Of a DNA stretch of 16,199 nt, positions 1 to 7,317 are shown in pieces (the stretch's first letter is position 1; each line of letters starts with the position of its first letter). The notes beneath the pieces are model-generated. The model was not told where the DNA came from and made no database searches. It saw only the letters and a list, made by a program, of their open reading frames with translations. The DNA lies in NCBI RefSeq assembly GCF_036518555.1, contig NZ_DATDMY010000282.1:1-16199 (forward strand), written 5' to 3'. The stretch comes from Dokdonella_A sp036518555. Lineage in GTDB: Bacteria; Pseudomonadota; Gammaproteobacteria; Xanthomonadales; Rhodanobacteraceae. A program made the translations under genes and the position numbers.

Positions 1-1018
1 TCTCTTCCTTCTTCTCGCTCCGCGTCGACGGCGCGGTCGCAGCAGCGGTTCTCGACGCCACCGGGGCCTCGGGTTCGGGCCCGGCCTTGAGCGCCTGCGC
101 GAGCGTCATCTCCGGCTGGACATCCTTGGGCTTGCGCTGCAGCACGGCGACCGCGCGCTCGCGTCCGACACCGCGGATCCACAACGCGAGCGCGCCACCG
201 CCAAGACAAAGCAGGCTCAGCACCAGCGAAGCGAGCAGGCTGTCGGTGAACATGATGAAGTACGCGGGCTCCGCCTTTCCGATGCGCAGCCGCGTGCCGG
301 GAATCGGTTCGCCGACGTCGCCGATCGACGAGCCGCTCCGCTCGCCGACGCTGGCGATGACCAGATCGCCCTGGCCGTCCCCTTGGCGCAGCTCGAGCCG
401 GGCGCCCTGTATGGTCGTATGCGAGAACGCGTCGAGCAGAGGCTTGAACGGCAGCTCGACGACCGCGAACGCGACAACCTGTTCACCGACGCGTGCAGGC
501 ATCGCGATCATCAGCTGCTGGCCGGTCGTCTTCTCGGTGCGCATTTCGGCCAGCGGCTGTTTCGGATTGATCTTCGCCTGCATCAATGCCGCGGCTTTGG
601 CGTAGCCGATCGCCTTGAGGTCGCCGGAAAGCACCTCGTCGAGATCGGCGCTGAAGAATTCGGCATCGGTGGCAGTCGGCAGCAGGGCCCGCAGGGCGGC
701 GGCCGCCGCCGGGCGCCCGTCCGCGCCGAGCCGCAAGGACTGCTGCACGCCCGGATCCTCAAGCGCCTGTTGCACCATGCGCTGCCTGTCGCGCACTTCG
801 CCGGCGACCGCACCGATCGCCTCGGCCCGGGCGGCGTCCGCGTTGTCGATACCGCGCTGGGTCAACCACAGGAGCCACGTCTGCCAGGCCAGGAACGCAC
901 CGAAAACGAGCAGGAGCGTGCCGAGCGCGAACGGACCCAGCGTGCGCAGTGCGGGCGCCGCGCGCCGGGCGAGCTGCGCGAGCCGTTCCTTCGGGAATGC
1001 CTTGCCTGGTGCGCCCAT
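1..1018 (-). CDS. algC: Membrane-anchored N-terminal part of probable phosphomannomutase/phosphoglucomutase (partial)
   Basis: Only the first 339 codons are in the window; the 3' end is beyond the left edge. The start is an ATG at 1018 preceded by AGAGGA at good spacing, 36 bp after the dut stop. Visible parts are a short basic N-terminus, a membrane segment (about residues 28-52), a presumed periplasmic domain (53-252), a second membrane segment (253-281) and then an Ala/Pro/Glu-rich linker. No mutase motif is visible, because that domain would lie beyond residue 339. The call rests on position: from memory, coaBC-dut-algC is a common order in Xanthomonadales, where some AlgC proteins carry such an N-terminal membrane module. 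AlgC interconverts hexose 1- and 6-phosphates for exopolysaccharide and LPS precursors. The alternative is an unrelated bitopic sensor-like protein. The membrane topology is clear; the identity is moderate. Confidence 0.6.
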   Translation of the reverse strand, partial: MGAPGKAFPKERLAQLARRAAPALRTLGPFALGTLLLVFGAFLAWQTWLLWLTQRGIDNADAARAEAIGAVAGEVRDRQRMVQQALEDPGVQQSLRLGADGRPAAAAALRALLPTATDAEFFSADLDEVLSGDLKAIGYAKAAALMQAKINPKQPLAEMRTEKTTGQQLMIAMPARVGEQVVAFAVVELPFKPLLDAFSHTTIQGARLELRQGDGQGDLVIASVGERSGSSIGDVGEPIPGTRLRIGKAEPAYFIMFTDSLLASLVLSLLCLGGGALALWIRGVGRERAVAVLQRKPKDVQPEMTLAQALKAGPEPEAPVASRTAAATAPSTRSEKKEE

Positions 1019-1054
1019 GCCGTCCTCTTGATCCGATCCGCGCCACGAGCGCCG

Positions 1055-1534
1055 TCAATGTGTTCCCGAACTGCCGAAGCCGCCTTCGCCGCGTTCGCTC
1101 GGTGCGAACTCGTCGACGATCCGGAAGGCGGCCCGAACGATCGGCACGATCACGAGCTGCGCGATGCGCTCCCCGGGCGCGATGGTAAAGGTCGCGTTGG
1201 AACGGTTCCAGCACGAGATCAACAGCGGCCCCTGGTAGTCGGCGTCGATGAGCCCGACCAGGTTGCCGAGCACGATGCCATGCTTGTGGCCGAGCCCTGA
1301 GCGCGGGAGCACGAGCGCGCAAAGGCCCGGATCGCCGATGTGGAGGGCAATCCCGCTCGGAATCAGCGCACTCGCGCCCGCTTCCAGCGCGAGCGGCGCG
1401 TCGACCATCGCGCGCAGGTCGACGCCTGCGGAGGCGGCCGTCGCGGGCGACGGCAGCGGGAACTCGCGACCGAGGCGGGCGTCGAGGATCCTGAGTTCGA
1501 TCGTTCGCGCCGCAGCGCCATCCGGAGCGCTCAT
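1055..1534 (-). CDS. dut: Deoxyuridine 5'-triphosphate nucleotidohydrolase (dUTPase)
   Basis: This 159-residue protein has the usual length for a bacterial trimeric dUTPase, which hydrolyses dUTP to dUMP and pyrophosphate, keeping uracil out of DNA and supplying thymidylate synthesis. All five family motifs are present: AGVDLRA (36-42), PRSGLGHKHGI (77-87), GLIDADYQGPL (94-104, with D97 the expected catalytic aspartate), GERIAQLVIVP (121-131) and the glycine-rich C-terminal RGEGGFGSSG (148-157), which closes over the active site. Its ATG overlaps the coaBC stop in an ATGA arrangement, so the two are probably translationally coupled. The coaBC-dut neighbourhood is widely conserved in gammaproteobacteria, including E. 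coli. Nothing is missing or unusual. Confidence 0.98.
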   Translation of the reverse strand: MSAPDGAAARTIELRILDARLGREFPLPSPATAASAGVDLRAMVDAPLALEAGASALIPSGIALHIGDPGLCALVLPRSGLGHKHGIVLGNLVGLIDADYQGPLLISCWNRSNATFTIAPGERIAQLVIVPIVRAAFRIVDEFAPSERGEGGFGSSGTH

Positions 1535-2787
1535 GCGGGCACCTTGCCCAGGCGGAGGCGCGCGATGCGCGCGACCAGCGCGCGCGCGAGATCGGCCTTG
1601 CCGGAGCGCTCGAGCACGTCGCTGCCGCCGGGCCAGAGCAGGATCAACGCATTGTCTTCGCGTTCGAAGCCGAGGCCGGCCCCGACTTCGTTCGCGGCGA
1701 CGAGGTCCAGTCGCTTGCGCTCGAGCTTCTCGCGCGCGTACTCCTCGACCCGCTCGGTTTCCGCGGCGAAGCCGACCACGAACGGGCGCCGTTCGAGCGC
1801 GGCCACCTCGGCGAGGATGTCCGGGTTCTGCACGAGGCTGAGTTCGAGGCCGCTGTCGCCCGACGTCTTCTTGAGCTTGTGCGGCGCGATGTCCCGCGGC
1901 CGGAAATCGCCGACGGCGGCGGCGGCGACGAACACGTCGTTCGCGCCGGCCTCGGCGAGCACCGCGTCGCGCATCTGTCGTGCGCTGCGCACGTCGATGC
2001 GGCGGACGCCGCGCGGCGTGGGGAGGTGCACCGGGCCCGCGACGAGCGTCACGTCCGCGCCCGCCTCGGCCGCAGCGGCCGCGACCGCGAATCCCATGCG
2101 CCCGGAGCTGCGGTTGCCGAGGAAGCGTACCGGATCGATGTCCTCGTACGTGGGACCGGCGCTGACGAGGAAACGCACGCCGACGAGTTCGCGCGGCCCG
2201 CGGCCGTCGACCAGCCTCGCGACGATCTCGTCGGCTTCGAGCAGGCGTCCGGCACCGAACTCGCCGCAGGCCTGGCCGCCCGATCCCGGTCCGAGCACGC
2301 GTACGCCGCGCGCGTGCAGCGTGGCCAGGTTGGCCTGCGTCGCCGCGTTCGCCCACATCTGCTGGTTCATGGCGGGCGCGATCGACAGCGGCGCCGCGGT
2401 GGCGAGGCAGAGCGTCGCCAGCAGGTCGTCGGCGAACCCGTGCGCGAGACGCGCGATCAGGTCGGCGGACGCGGGTGCGACCACGACCTCGTCGGCCCAG
2501 CGCGCGAGTTCGATATGGCCCATCGCGGCTTCGGCGGACTCGTCCCACAGGCTCGTGCGCACCGGATGGCCGGACAACGCCTGGAACGTGAGCGGCGTGA
2601 CGAAGCGCGCTGCGTTCTCGGTCAGCACGACGCGGACCTCGGCGCCCGCATCGCGCAGGCGCCGCACGAGTTCGGCGCCCTTGTAAGCGGCGATCCCGCC
2701 CGACACGCCGAGCAGCACGCGCACGCCGGCGAGGCGCGCGCGCGACGGGGTGACCGGCCCCGGCGCGCCCGTATCGTCGGGCGTCAT
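1531..2787 (-). CDS. coaBC: Bifunctional phosphopantothenoylcysteine decarboxylase / phosphopantothenate-cysteine ligase
   Basis: CoaBC carries out two consecutive steps of coenzyme A synthesis: ligation of cysteine to 4'-phosphopantothenate, then FMN-dependent decarboxylation to 4'-phosphopantetheine. In the 418-residue product the CoaC half shows GVSGGIAAYK (27-36), the catalytic His in GHIEL (H91, equivalent to E. coli H75), PAMN (138-141) and the substrate-lid Cys in QACGEFG (C174). The CoaB half shows SAGPTYEDIDPVRF (209-222), NRSSGRMG (225-232), AAVGDFRP (290-297) and HKLKK (303-307). I chose the ATG at 2787 because GGGGA lies 7 nt upstream. A GTG at 2835 would add 16 residues but has no ribosome site and lies outside the family's normal N-terminus. 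It is the first gene of the minus-strand operon coaBC-dut-algC. Confidence 0.97.
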   Translation of the reverse strand: MTPDDTGAPGPVTPSRARLAGVRVLLGVSGGIAAYKGAELVRRLRDAGAEVRVVLTENAARFVTPLTFQALSGHPVRTSLWDESAEAAMGHIELARWADEVVVAPASADLIARLAHGFADDLLATLCLATAAPLSIAPAMNQQMWANAATQANLATLHARGVRVLGPGSGGQACGEFGAGRLLEADEIVARLVDGRGPRELVGVRFLVSAGPTYEDIDPVRFLGNRSSGRMGFAVAAAAAEAGADVTLVAGPVHLPTPRGVRRIDVRSARQMRDAVLAEAGANDVFVAAAAVGDFRPRDIAPHKLKKTSGDSGLELSLVQNPDILAEVAALERRPFVVGFAAETERVEEYAREKLERKRLDLVAANEVGAGLGFEREDNALILLWPGGSDVLERSGKADLARALVARIARLRLGKVPA

Positions 2788-3044
2788 CGATCGATCCCCG
2801 CCTGCGAGGCGTCGGGTGTCGGCGCGAGCACGCACCCGCGATAGTCGAACCGGGAAGCCATGTAGCCAATCACCGACAGCTCAGGGGAACCCTAGCTTAC
2901 TGAAAATCCGGCCGAGCGCCGCTGCGGCGCGGCGCAGGACGGGCCAGACTGGCCGGGCATGGACGAATGCCCCGACCGCCGCCGCCCCACCCCGTCGCCA
3001 TGCGCGACGACGGGCGCGATCCCGCCCGGGGAGGGTGCCCGGGC
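2788..3044. other. Divergent coaBC-radC intergenic region
   Basis: This 257-bp region separates the two divergent starts and must hold the promoters for both directions. I see no convincing -35/-10 pair on either strand. An odd palindrome at 2916-2930 (7-bp arms around a central T) and the radC leader hairpin at 3024-3044 are the only clear structures. Short open frames here lack ribosome sites and look like high-GC shadows. Confidence 0.6.
3024..3044 (+). promoter_or_regulatory. GC hairpin holding the radC ribosome-binding site
   Basis: A perfect 7-bp stem (GCCCGGG at 3024-3030 with CCCGGGC at 3038-3044) encloses the 7-nt loop GAGGGTG, and the stem ends immediately before the radC ATG at 3045. 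The loop contains the Shine-Dalgarno-like GAGGG. In the mRNA this could hamper or present the ribosome site, so it is a candidate for translational control of radC. The structure is read directly from the sequence; the function is inference, and a chance GC-rich palindrome is possible. Confidence 0.45.
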
Positions 3045-3707
3045 ATGAGCATCCGCGACTGGCCGGACGGCGAGCGACCGCGCGAGAAGCTGCTCGCACA
3101 GGGTGCCGGCGTTCTTTCGGACGCGGAGCTGCTCGCGATCTTCCTCGGCTCGGGCCGGCGCGGAAAGACCGCGGTCGATCTCGCCCGCGACCTCCTCGTC
3201 GCCGCGGGCGGTCTCAAAGCCCTTCTCGACGCACCGCGCGCGCACGCGTCCATGGGCGTCGTCGCCTGGTGCCGCCTTGCGGCCGCGCTGGAGACCGGTC
3301 GGCGCTACCTCGACGCGGAACTGCGCCGCGGCGATGCGTTGACCGACCCGTCCGCGAGCGCCCGCTACCTCAAGGCACGGCTGGCCGGATACCCCTACGA
3401 GGTGTTCGCCTGCCTGTTCCTCGACAACCGCCATCGGGTCATCGCGTTCGAGGAGCTTTTCCGCGGCTCCATCGACGGCGCGAGCGTTCATCCGCGCGAA
3501 GTCGTGCGGCGGTGTCTTGTGCACAATGCGGCCGCGGTCATCGTCGCGCACAACCACCCGTCGGGCGTCGCGGAACCGAGCGCGGCGGACCGCGCGATCA
3601 CCGCGCGCCTGCGCGAAGCGCTCGAACTCGTCGACGTGCGCCTGCTCGATCATTTCGTCGTCGGCCAGGGCACGCCGACCTCGCTCGCGCAGCGCGGCTG
3701 GCTGTGA
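3045..3707 (+). CDS. radC: RadC family JAB/MPN-domain protein
   Basis: RadC (also called YicR) has an N-terminal UPF0758 helix-hairpin-helix-like region followed by an MPN/JAB domain. Its historical DNA-repair role is doubtful and its true substrate is unknown. In this 220-residue protein the N-terminal region includes PREKLLAQGAGVLSDAELLA (12-31) and the usual IFLGSG. The metal site is complete: Glu at 136-137, HNHPSG with H169 and H171, and S179/D182 (H-x-H-x7-S-x2-D). I chose the ATG at 3045 because a GGGGAGGG-type ribosome site lies just upstream and the protein then starts as its relatives do. In-frame starts at 2967 and 3000 would add a Pro/Arg-rich extension unlike the family. It is transcribed divergently from coaBC, as in many gammaproteobacteria. 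Confidence 0.96.
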   Translation: MSIRDWPDGERPREKLLAQGAGVLSDAELLAIFLGSGRRGKTAVDLARDLLVAAGGLKALLDAPRAHASMGVVAWCRLAAALETGRRYLDAELRRGDALTDPSASARYLKARLAGYPYEVFACLFLDNRHRVIAFEELFRGSIDGASVHPREVVRRCLVHNAAAVIVAHNHPSGVAEPSAADRAITARLREALELVDVRLLDHFVVGQGTPTSLAQRGWL

Positions 3708-3732
3708 CCCGCACGCGCGCGATGTCCCCCTT

Positions 3733-3738
3733 TATACT
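3733..3738 (+). promoter_or_regulatory. Probable -10 element (TATACT) for the HD-domain gene
   Basis: TATACT stands out in very GC-rich DNA 26 bp after the radC stop and 34 bp before the chosen GTG. It matches the sigma-70 -10 consensus at five of six positions. No good -35 is seen at 16-18 bp spacing. It argues for a start at 3773, since an ATG at 3722 would lie upstream of the expected transcription start. Confidence 0.45.
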
Positions 3739-3772
3739 CGGACCAACGTCACCGCACTTCCAATCGACCGCC

Positions 3773-4834
3773 GTGATCCTCGCGTTCCCGAGCCGCTACG
3801 CAGCCGATGAAACGGAACGCCGCATCCCGGACGTCGCCACGGCTCGCGCGCTCGTCGGGACGGCGGCGGCGCCGGTCGAAGCGCTGCTCGCGCGCCGTCG
3901 CGCCGAGTGGGCCGTCTTCTCCGCGGCCGGCAACGGAACGCTGCTCGAACGCACCGAAGACGCGGTGCGACTCGGCCACGCCCGGCTCGCGTTCCGCCAT
4001 GGCACGCTCGGCGGCGATTTCCACGCGTACCACAACGAGGGGCACGTGCTGGAGATCTGCGGCAGTCGCATCGATCGATTGCGCGACACGCTCGGGCTGC
4101 AGGCGCTGGCGCTGCGCGACTGGTGCGCGTTGATGCTGTTCGGCGCCTGCCACGACCTGCGCCAGCGCGAGGCCCAACACCCCGTCGACGGCATCGGCGC
4201 GAACGAGCGCGCGAGCATCGACGAGACCGGGCGCATTCTCGACGCGTGCGGATTCTCGCGCGAACGCGATGCCGACCTCTACGTCGCGCTCGAACTCATG
4301 ATCGCGGGCAGCACGTTCGACGCGCGCGCGTCGGCGGGCGGCCACCCGTACAACGCGGCCGACCTCGTGCAGAGCGGCGGCGCGCTCGCCTCGCGCCTGG
4401 ATCAGGTCCTCGACCGGCGGCATCCGGGATGGCGCGCGGAGCGATTCGTCGTCGCGGCCCAGCGCCTCGCGCTCGTCGCGGCCGACCTCGATACCGCGAA
4501 CGTCGCCGAGCCGTTCGCGCGCTTCGCGAGCACGGCGGAAAACCTCTGCCGCGAACGCGAGATGCTGAGCGGACGCTCGCTCGCCGCCGGCGAGAGCGCG
4601 CTGCCCGTGCTCAACTTCCTGACCGACGGCCAGGATCGCTTCTTCTTCGAACTGCACCGCTTCCAGTCGGACGCCGGAATGGCCGCGTTCGGCCCCGGCA
4701 AGGAAGCGAATGCGCCGAAGCTGAAGGCACTGTGCATGGGCGTACGCGCACGCATCGCGGTGCAGGGGGCGCCGCAGACCGGCGACCAGGTCATCGAGGC
4801 GTATCGCGCGACCCTCGCCGACCTCACGGGCTGA
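3773..4834 (+). CDS. HD-domain phosphohydrolase of unknown function (phosphodiesterase-like)
   Basis: This 353-residue protein is soluble, with no signal peptide or membrane segment. It belongs to no family I can name, but carries the elements of an HD metal-dependent hydrolase. AYHNEGHVLEI (85-95, with H87 and H91) recalls the YHN-x2-H signature of class I cyclic-nucleotide phosphodiesterases. GACHDL (124-129) gives the HD pair H127/D128, and ADLDTANVA (237-245) could supply the last metal aspartate. The C-terminal third (about 276-353) contains a conserved-looking Phe-rich stretch near DRFFFELHRF (288-297). The GTG start is uncertain: neither it nor the ATG at 3722 has a ribosome site, and TATACT at 3733-3738 favours the GTG. 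It lies between radC and argS and is separately transcribed from both. The substrate is unknown; nucleotide or cyclic nucleotide is only a guess. Confidence 0.8.
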   Translation: MILAFPSRYAADETERRIPDVATARALVGTAAAPVEALLARRRAEWAVFSAAGNGTLLERTEDAVRLGHARLAFRHGTLGGDFHAYHNEGHVLEICGSRIDRLRDTLGLQALALRDWCALMLFGACHDLRQREAQHPVDGIGANERASIDETGRILDACGFSRERDADLYVALELMIAGSTFDARASAGGHPYNAADLVQSGGALASRLDQVLDRRHPGWRAERFVVAAQRLALVAADLDTANVAEPFARFASTAENLCREREMLSGRSLAAGESALPVLNFLTDGQDRFFFELHRFQSDAGMAAFGPGKEANAPKLKALCMGVRARIAVQGAPQTGDQVIEAYRATLADLTG

Positions 4835-4854
4835 TCGGCGCGCCACGCGGGCGA

Positions 4855-4896
4855 CGGTGCGTCCCTGCACCCGGGGCGCCGTGCGCATCCCGCACG
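4855..4896 (+). terminator. Weak GC hairpins downstream of the HD-domain gene
   Basis: Two small stem-loops follow the stop: GGTGC/GCACC (4856-4860 and 4867-4871, 6-nt loop) and CGTGCG/CGCACG (4880-4885 and 4891-4896, 5-nt loop). No T-tract follows either, so a classical intrinsic terminator is not supported. They may slow polymerase or protect the 3' end. Confidence 0.25.
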
Positions 4897-4995
4897 CCAC
4901 CCGCTCCATCCGGTCGCGCCCGCGATGATGGCGGCGATCGGCGACGACTCGATGACAAGGCGCGGCGCGGCCGCGCCGAACCGGTGCGGACCGCA

Positions 4996-5001
4996 TACAA
5001 T
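4996..5001 (+). promoter_or_regulatory. Probable -10 element (TACAAT) for argS
   Basis: TACAAT lies 28 bp before the argS GTG and matches the -10 consensus at five of six positions. No clear -35 is present at normal spacing. Transcription from it would begin near 5008, leaving a leader of only about 20 nt without an obvious ribosome site. Confidence 0.45.
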
Positions 5002-5029
5002 ACGCGGCTTTTCCACGCCGGCCCGACCC

Positions 5030-6715
5030 GTGAAACATCAGCTCCGCGACCTCGTCCTCGCTGCGATCGCCGCCCTCCAGGCCCGTGGCGAACTGCCTGC
5101 GGGCGTCGCACCCGCGTTCGTCGTCGAGCGCACCAAGAACCGCGATCACGGCGATTTCGCGGCGAATGCGGCCTTGCTGCTGGCCAAGGCGGCGGGCCGC
5201 AAGCCGCGCGATGTCGCCGCCGCACTCGTCGCGGCGCTGCCCGCGCAGGCGGCGATCTCGAAGGTCGAGATCGCCGGCCCCGGCTTCATCAATTTCTTCC
5301 TCAGCCCTGCCGCGTACCAGGCCGAAGTCGGCGCGGCCCTCGTGAAGGGAAAGGGTTACGGTTGCGGCCACGCCGGCGACGGTCGAACCGCGGGCGTCGA
5401 GTTCGTCTCCGCCAACCCGACCGGCCCGCTGCATGTCGGCCATGGCCGCGCCGCGGCGATCGGCGACTGCATCGCGCGCGTGCTCGACGCGAACGGCTGG
5501 AAGGTCGTGCGCGAGTTCTACTACAACGATGCCGGCGCCCAGATCAACAATCTCGCGATCTCGGTGCAGGCGCGAGCGCTCGGCAGGGGCCCCGACGACG
5601 CCGGCTGGCCGGAGGACGGCTATCGCGGCGATTACATCAAGGACGTTGCCGCAGCGTACCTGCGCGGCGACAGCGTCGAGGTGGAAGGCCACGTGGTGGC
5701 CGGCGCGAAGGATCCGCACGACCTCGATGCGATCCGTCGCTTCGCCGTCGCCTACCTGCGACGCGAGCAGAACGCCGACCTCGCCGCGTTCGGCGTCGGC
5801 TTCGACGTCTATTTCCTCGAGAGTTCGCTGTACGGCGACGGCAAGGTCGACGAGACCGTGCGCGAACTCGTCGCGCACGGCCACACCTACGAGGAGGGCG
5901 GCGCGCTCTGGCTGCGTACGACCGACTTCGGCGACGACAAGGACCGCGTCATGCGCAAGTCCGACGGCTCGTACACGTACTTCGTGCCCGACGTCGCCTA
6001 CCACCGCAGCAAATGGCTGCGCGGCTACGAGCGCGCGATCACCGAGCTCGGCTCCGACCACCACGGCTCGCTCATGCGCGTGAAGGCGGGCCTGCAGGCG
6101 CTCGACTGCGGCATCCCGCAGGGCTGGCCCGAGTACGTGCTGCACCAGATGGTCACGGTCATGCGCGGCGGCGAGGAAGTGAAGCTGTCCAAGCGCGCCG
6201 GCAGCTACGTGACCCTGCGCGACCTCATCGACGAGGTCGGCCGCGATGCGACGCGCTGGTTCCTCATCGCGCGCAAGTCCGACTCGCAACTCGTGTTCGA
6301 CATCGACCTCGCGCGCGCGCAGACCAACGACAATCCGGTCTATTACGTGCAGTACGCGCACGCGCGCGTCGCCAGCGTGATGCGCCAGCTCGGCGAGCGC
6401 GGCCTCGCGTGGGATCGCGCGAACGGACTGGCGAACCTCGCGCGCCTCGACGGCGACGCCGAGCAGCTCGTGCTGGTCGAGCTCTCGCGCTACGCCGAAG
6501 TGGTCGAGAACGCGGGCGCGAACCTCGAGCCGCACCTCGTCGCGACCTATCTGCGCGAACTCGCGGCCGCATTCCACGGCTGGTACAACACCAGCCAATT
6601 CATCGTCGACGACGCGAACCTGCGCGACGCGCGGCTCGCGCTCGCGAACGCCGTGCGCCAGGTGCTGGCGAACGGCCTCGACCTGCTGGGCGTATCCGCC
6701 CCGGAGAGCATGTGA
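5030..6715 (+). CDS. argS: Arginyl-tRNA synthetase
   Basis: ArgS is a class I aminoacyl-tRNA synthetase that charges tRNA-Arg. The 561-residue length is normal. The N-terminal tRNA-recognition domain covers about residues 1-110 and includes DHGDFAANAALLLAK (39-53). The HIGH signature appears as HVGH (135-138) within SANPTGPLHVGHGRA, and the KMSKS loop as KLSKR (385-389). The C-terminal helical DALR-type anticodon domain begins near YYVQYAHARV. I chose the GTG at 5030 because the protein then begins MKHQLRDLV as relatives do and because TACAAT at 4996-5001 lies upstream; the ATG at 4925 is upstream of that promoter. No Shine-Dalgarno is seen. The stop overlaps the next gene's ATG by one base (TGATG), indicating coupling. 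Confidence 0.98.
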   Translation: MKHQLRDLVLAAIAALQARGELPAGVAPAFVVERTKNRDHGDFAANAALLLAKAAGRKPRDVAAALVAALPAQAAISKVEIAGPGFINFFLSPAAYQAEVGAALVKGKGYGCGHAGDGRTAGVEFVSANPTGPLHVGHGRAAAIGDCIARVLDANGWKVVREFYYNDAGAQINNLAISVQARALGRGPDDAGWPEDGYRGDYIKDVAAAYLRGDSVEVEGHVVAGAKDPHDLDAIRRFAVAYLRREQNADLAAFGVGFDVYFLESSLYGDGKVDETVRELVAHGHTYEEGGALWLRTTDFGDDKDRVMRKSDGSYTYFVPDVAYHRSKWLRGYERAITELGSDHHGSLMRVKAGLQALDCGIPQGWPEYVLHQMVTVMRGGEEVKLSKRAGSYVTLRDLIDEVGRDATRWFLIARKSDSQLVFDIDLARAQTNDNPVYYVQYAHARVASVMRQLGERGLAWDRANGLANLARLDGDAEQLVLVELSRYAEVVENAGANLEPHLVATYLRELAAAFHGWYNTSQFIVDDANLRDARLALANAVRQVLANGLDLLGVSAPESM

Positions 6716-7317
6716 TGGCAGCGAAGAAGGGACGCCAGGCGACGCGCGGCGGCAACGGCGGACAGACGCCGGCATGGCTCTGGCTGCTCGCCGGCATGCT
6801 GCTCGGCATCGGCCTCATGGCGCTCGTGCTCGTCAAGGACTGGGCGCCGCTGCTGCGCCGCAAGGACCTGCCTCAACCGAATCCGGCGGCGACCGCGCCG
6901 AAGGAAAGCGAGCCGCCGGTCGCCGAAGCGAAGCCGAAGAAGAACTACGACTTCTACCAGGTGTTGCCGGAAGCCGAGGTCGTGATTCCCGATGCCGAGC
7001 TGTCGGCGAAGGCGAAGGCCGAGCAGCAGGCACGCACGGCCGCGACGCCGGCGACGACCGCGCCCGCGCCCGCGTCGGGGCGCTACGTGCTGCAGACGGG
7101 CTCCTACCCGGACCCGAAGGCGGCCGACGAAGCGAAGGCGAAGCTCGCGCTCGCGGGCTTCGTCGCGCAGGTACAGCCGGTCACGATCAACGGCAAGACC
7201 TGGCACCGCGTGCGCCTCGGCCCGTATCCGAGCGCGAGCGAACTCGAGGCGGCCAAGCGCTCGCTCGCCGACAACGGCATCAATGCGATCGCGCTGAAGG
7301 AACAGCCCGCGCAGTGA
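6715..7317 (+). CDS. SPOR-domain inner-membrane protein (FtsN-like)
   Basis: The product is a 200-residue bitopic protein. It has a short Lys/Arg-rich cytoplasmic tail (1-18), one transmembrane helix (about 20-40), a periplasmic Pro/Ala/Lys-rich stalk with a YDFYQVLPEAEVVIPD segment (78-93), and a C-terminal SPOR domain (about 121-197) starting GRYVLQTGSYPDP. SPOR domains bind septal peptidoglycan stripped of stem peptides, so the protein probably acts at the division site. Size, topology and position directly after argS fit the FtsN-like protein of Pseudomonas and Xanthomonadales. Functional equivalence to E. coli FtsN is not shown by the sequence. Its ATG overlaps the argS stop. Its last 38 bp overlap the 3' end of the convergent minus-strand gene. 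Confidence 0.92.
   Translation: MAAKKGRQATRGGNGGQTPAWLWLLAGMLLGIGLMALVLVKDWAPLLRRKDLPQPNPAATAPKESEPPVAEAKPKKNYDFYQVLPEAEVVIPDAELSAKAKAEQQARTAATPATTAPAPASGRYVLQTGSYPDPKAADEAKAKLALAGFVAQVQPVTINGKTWHRVRLGPYPSASELEAAKRSLADNGINAIALKEQPAQ

Noticed and set aside
2788..2835. Upstream GTG start for coaBC
   Set aside because: No ribosome site, and the extra 16 residues are outside the family's normal N-terminus; ATG 2787 has GGGGA upstream.
2967..3044. Upstream starts for radC
   Set aside because: They would translate a Pro/Arg-rich leader containing the hairpin and ribosome site of the chosen start.
3749..6775. Very long minus-strand open frame (1008 codons) opposite the HD gene and argS
   Set aside because: It is antisense to two well-supported genes, its product is a low-complexity Arg/Val/Glu/Ala-rich chain with no domain, and such mirror frames are expected with extreme GC3.
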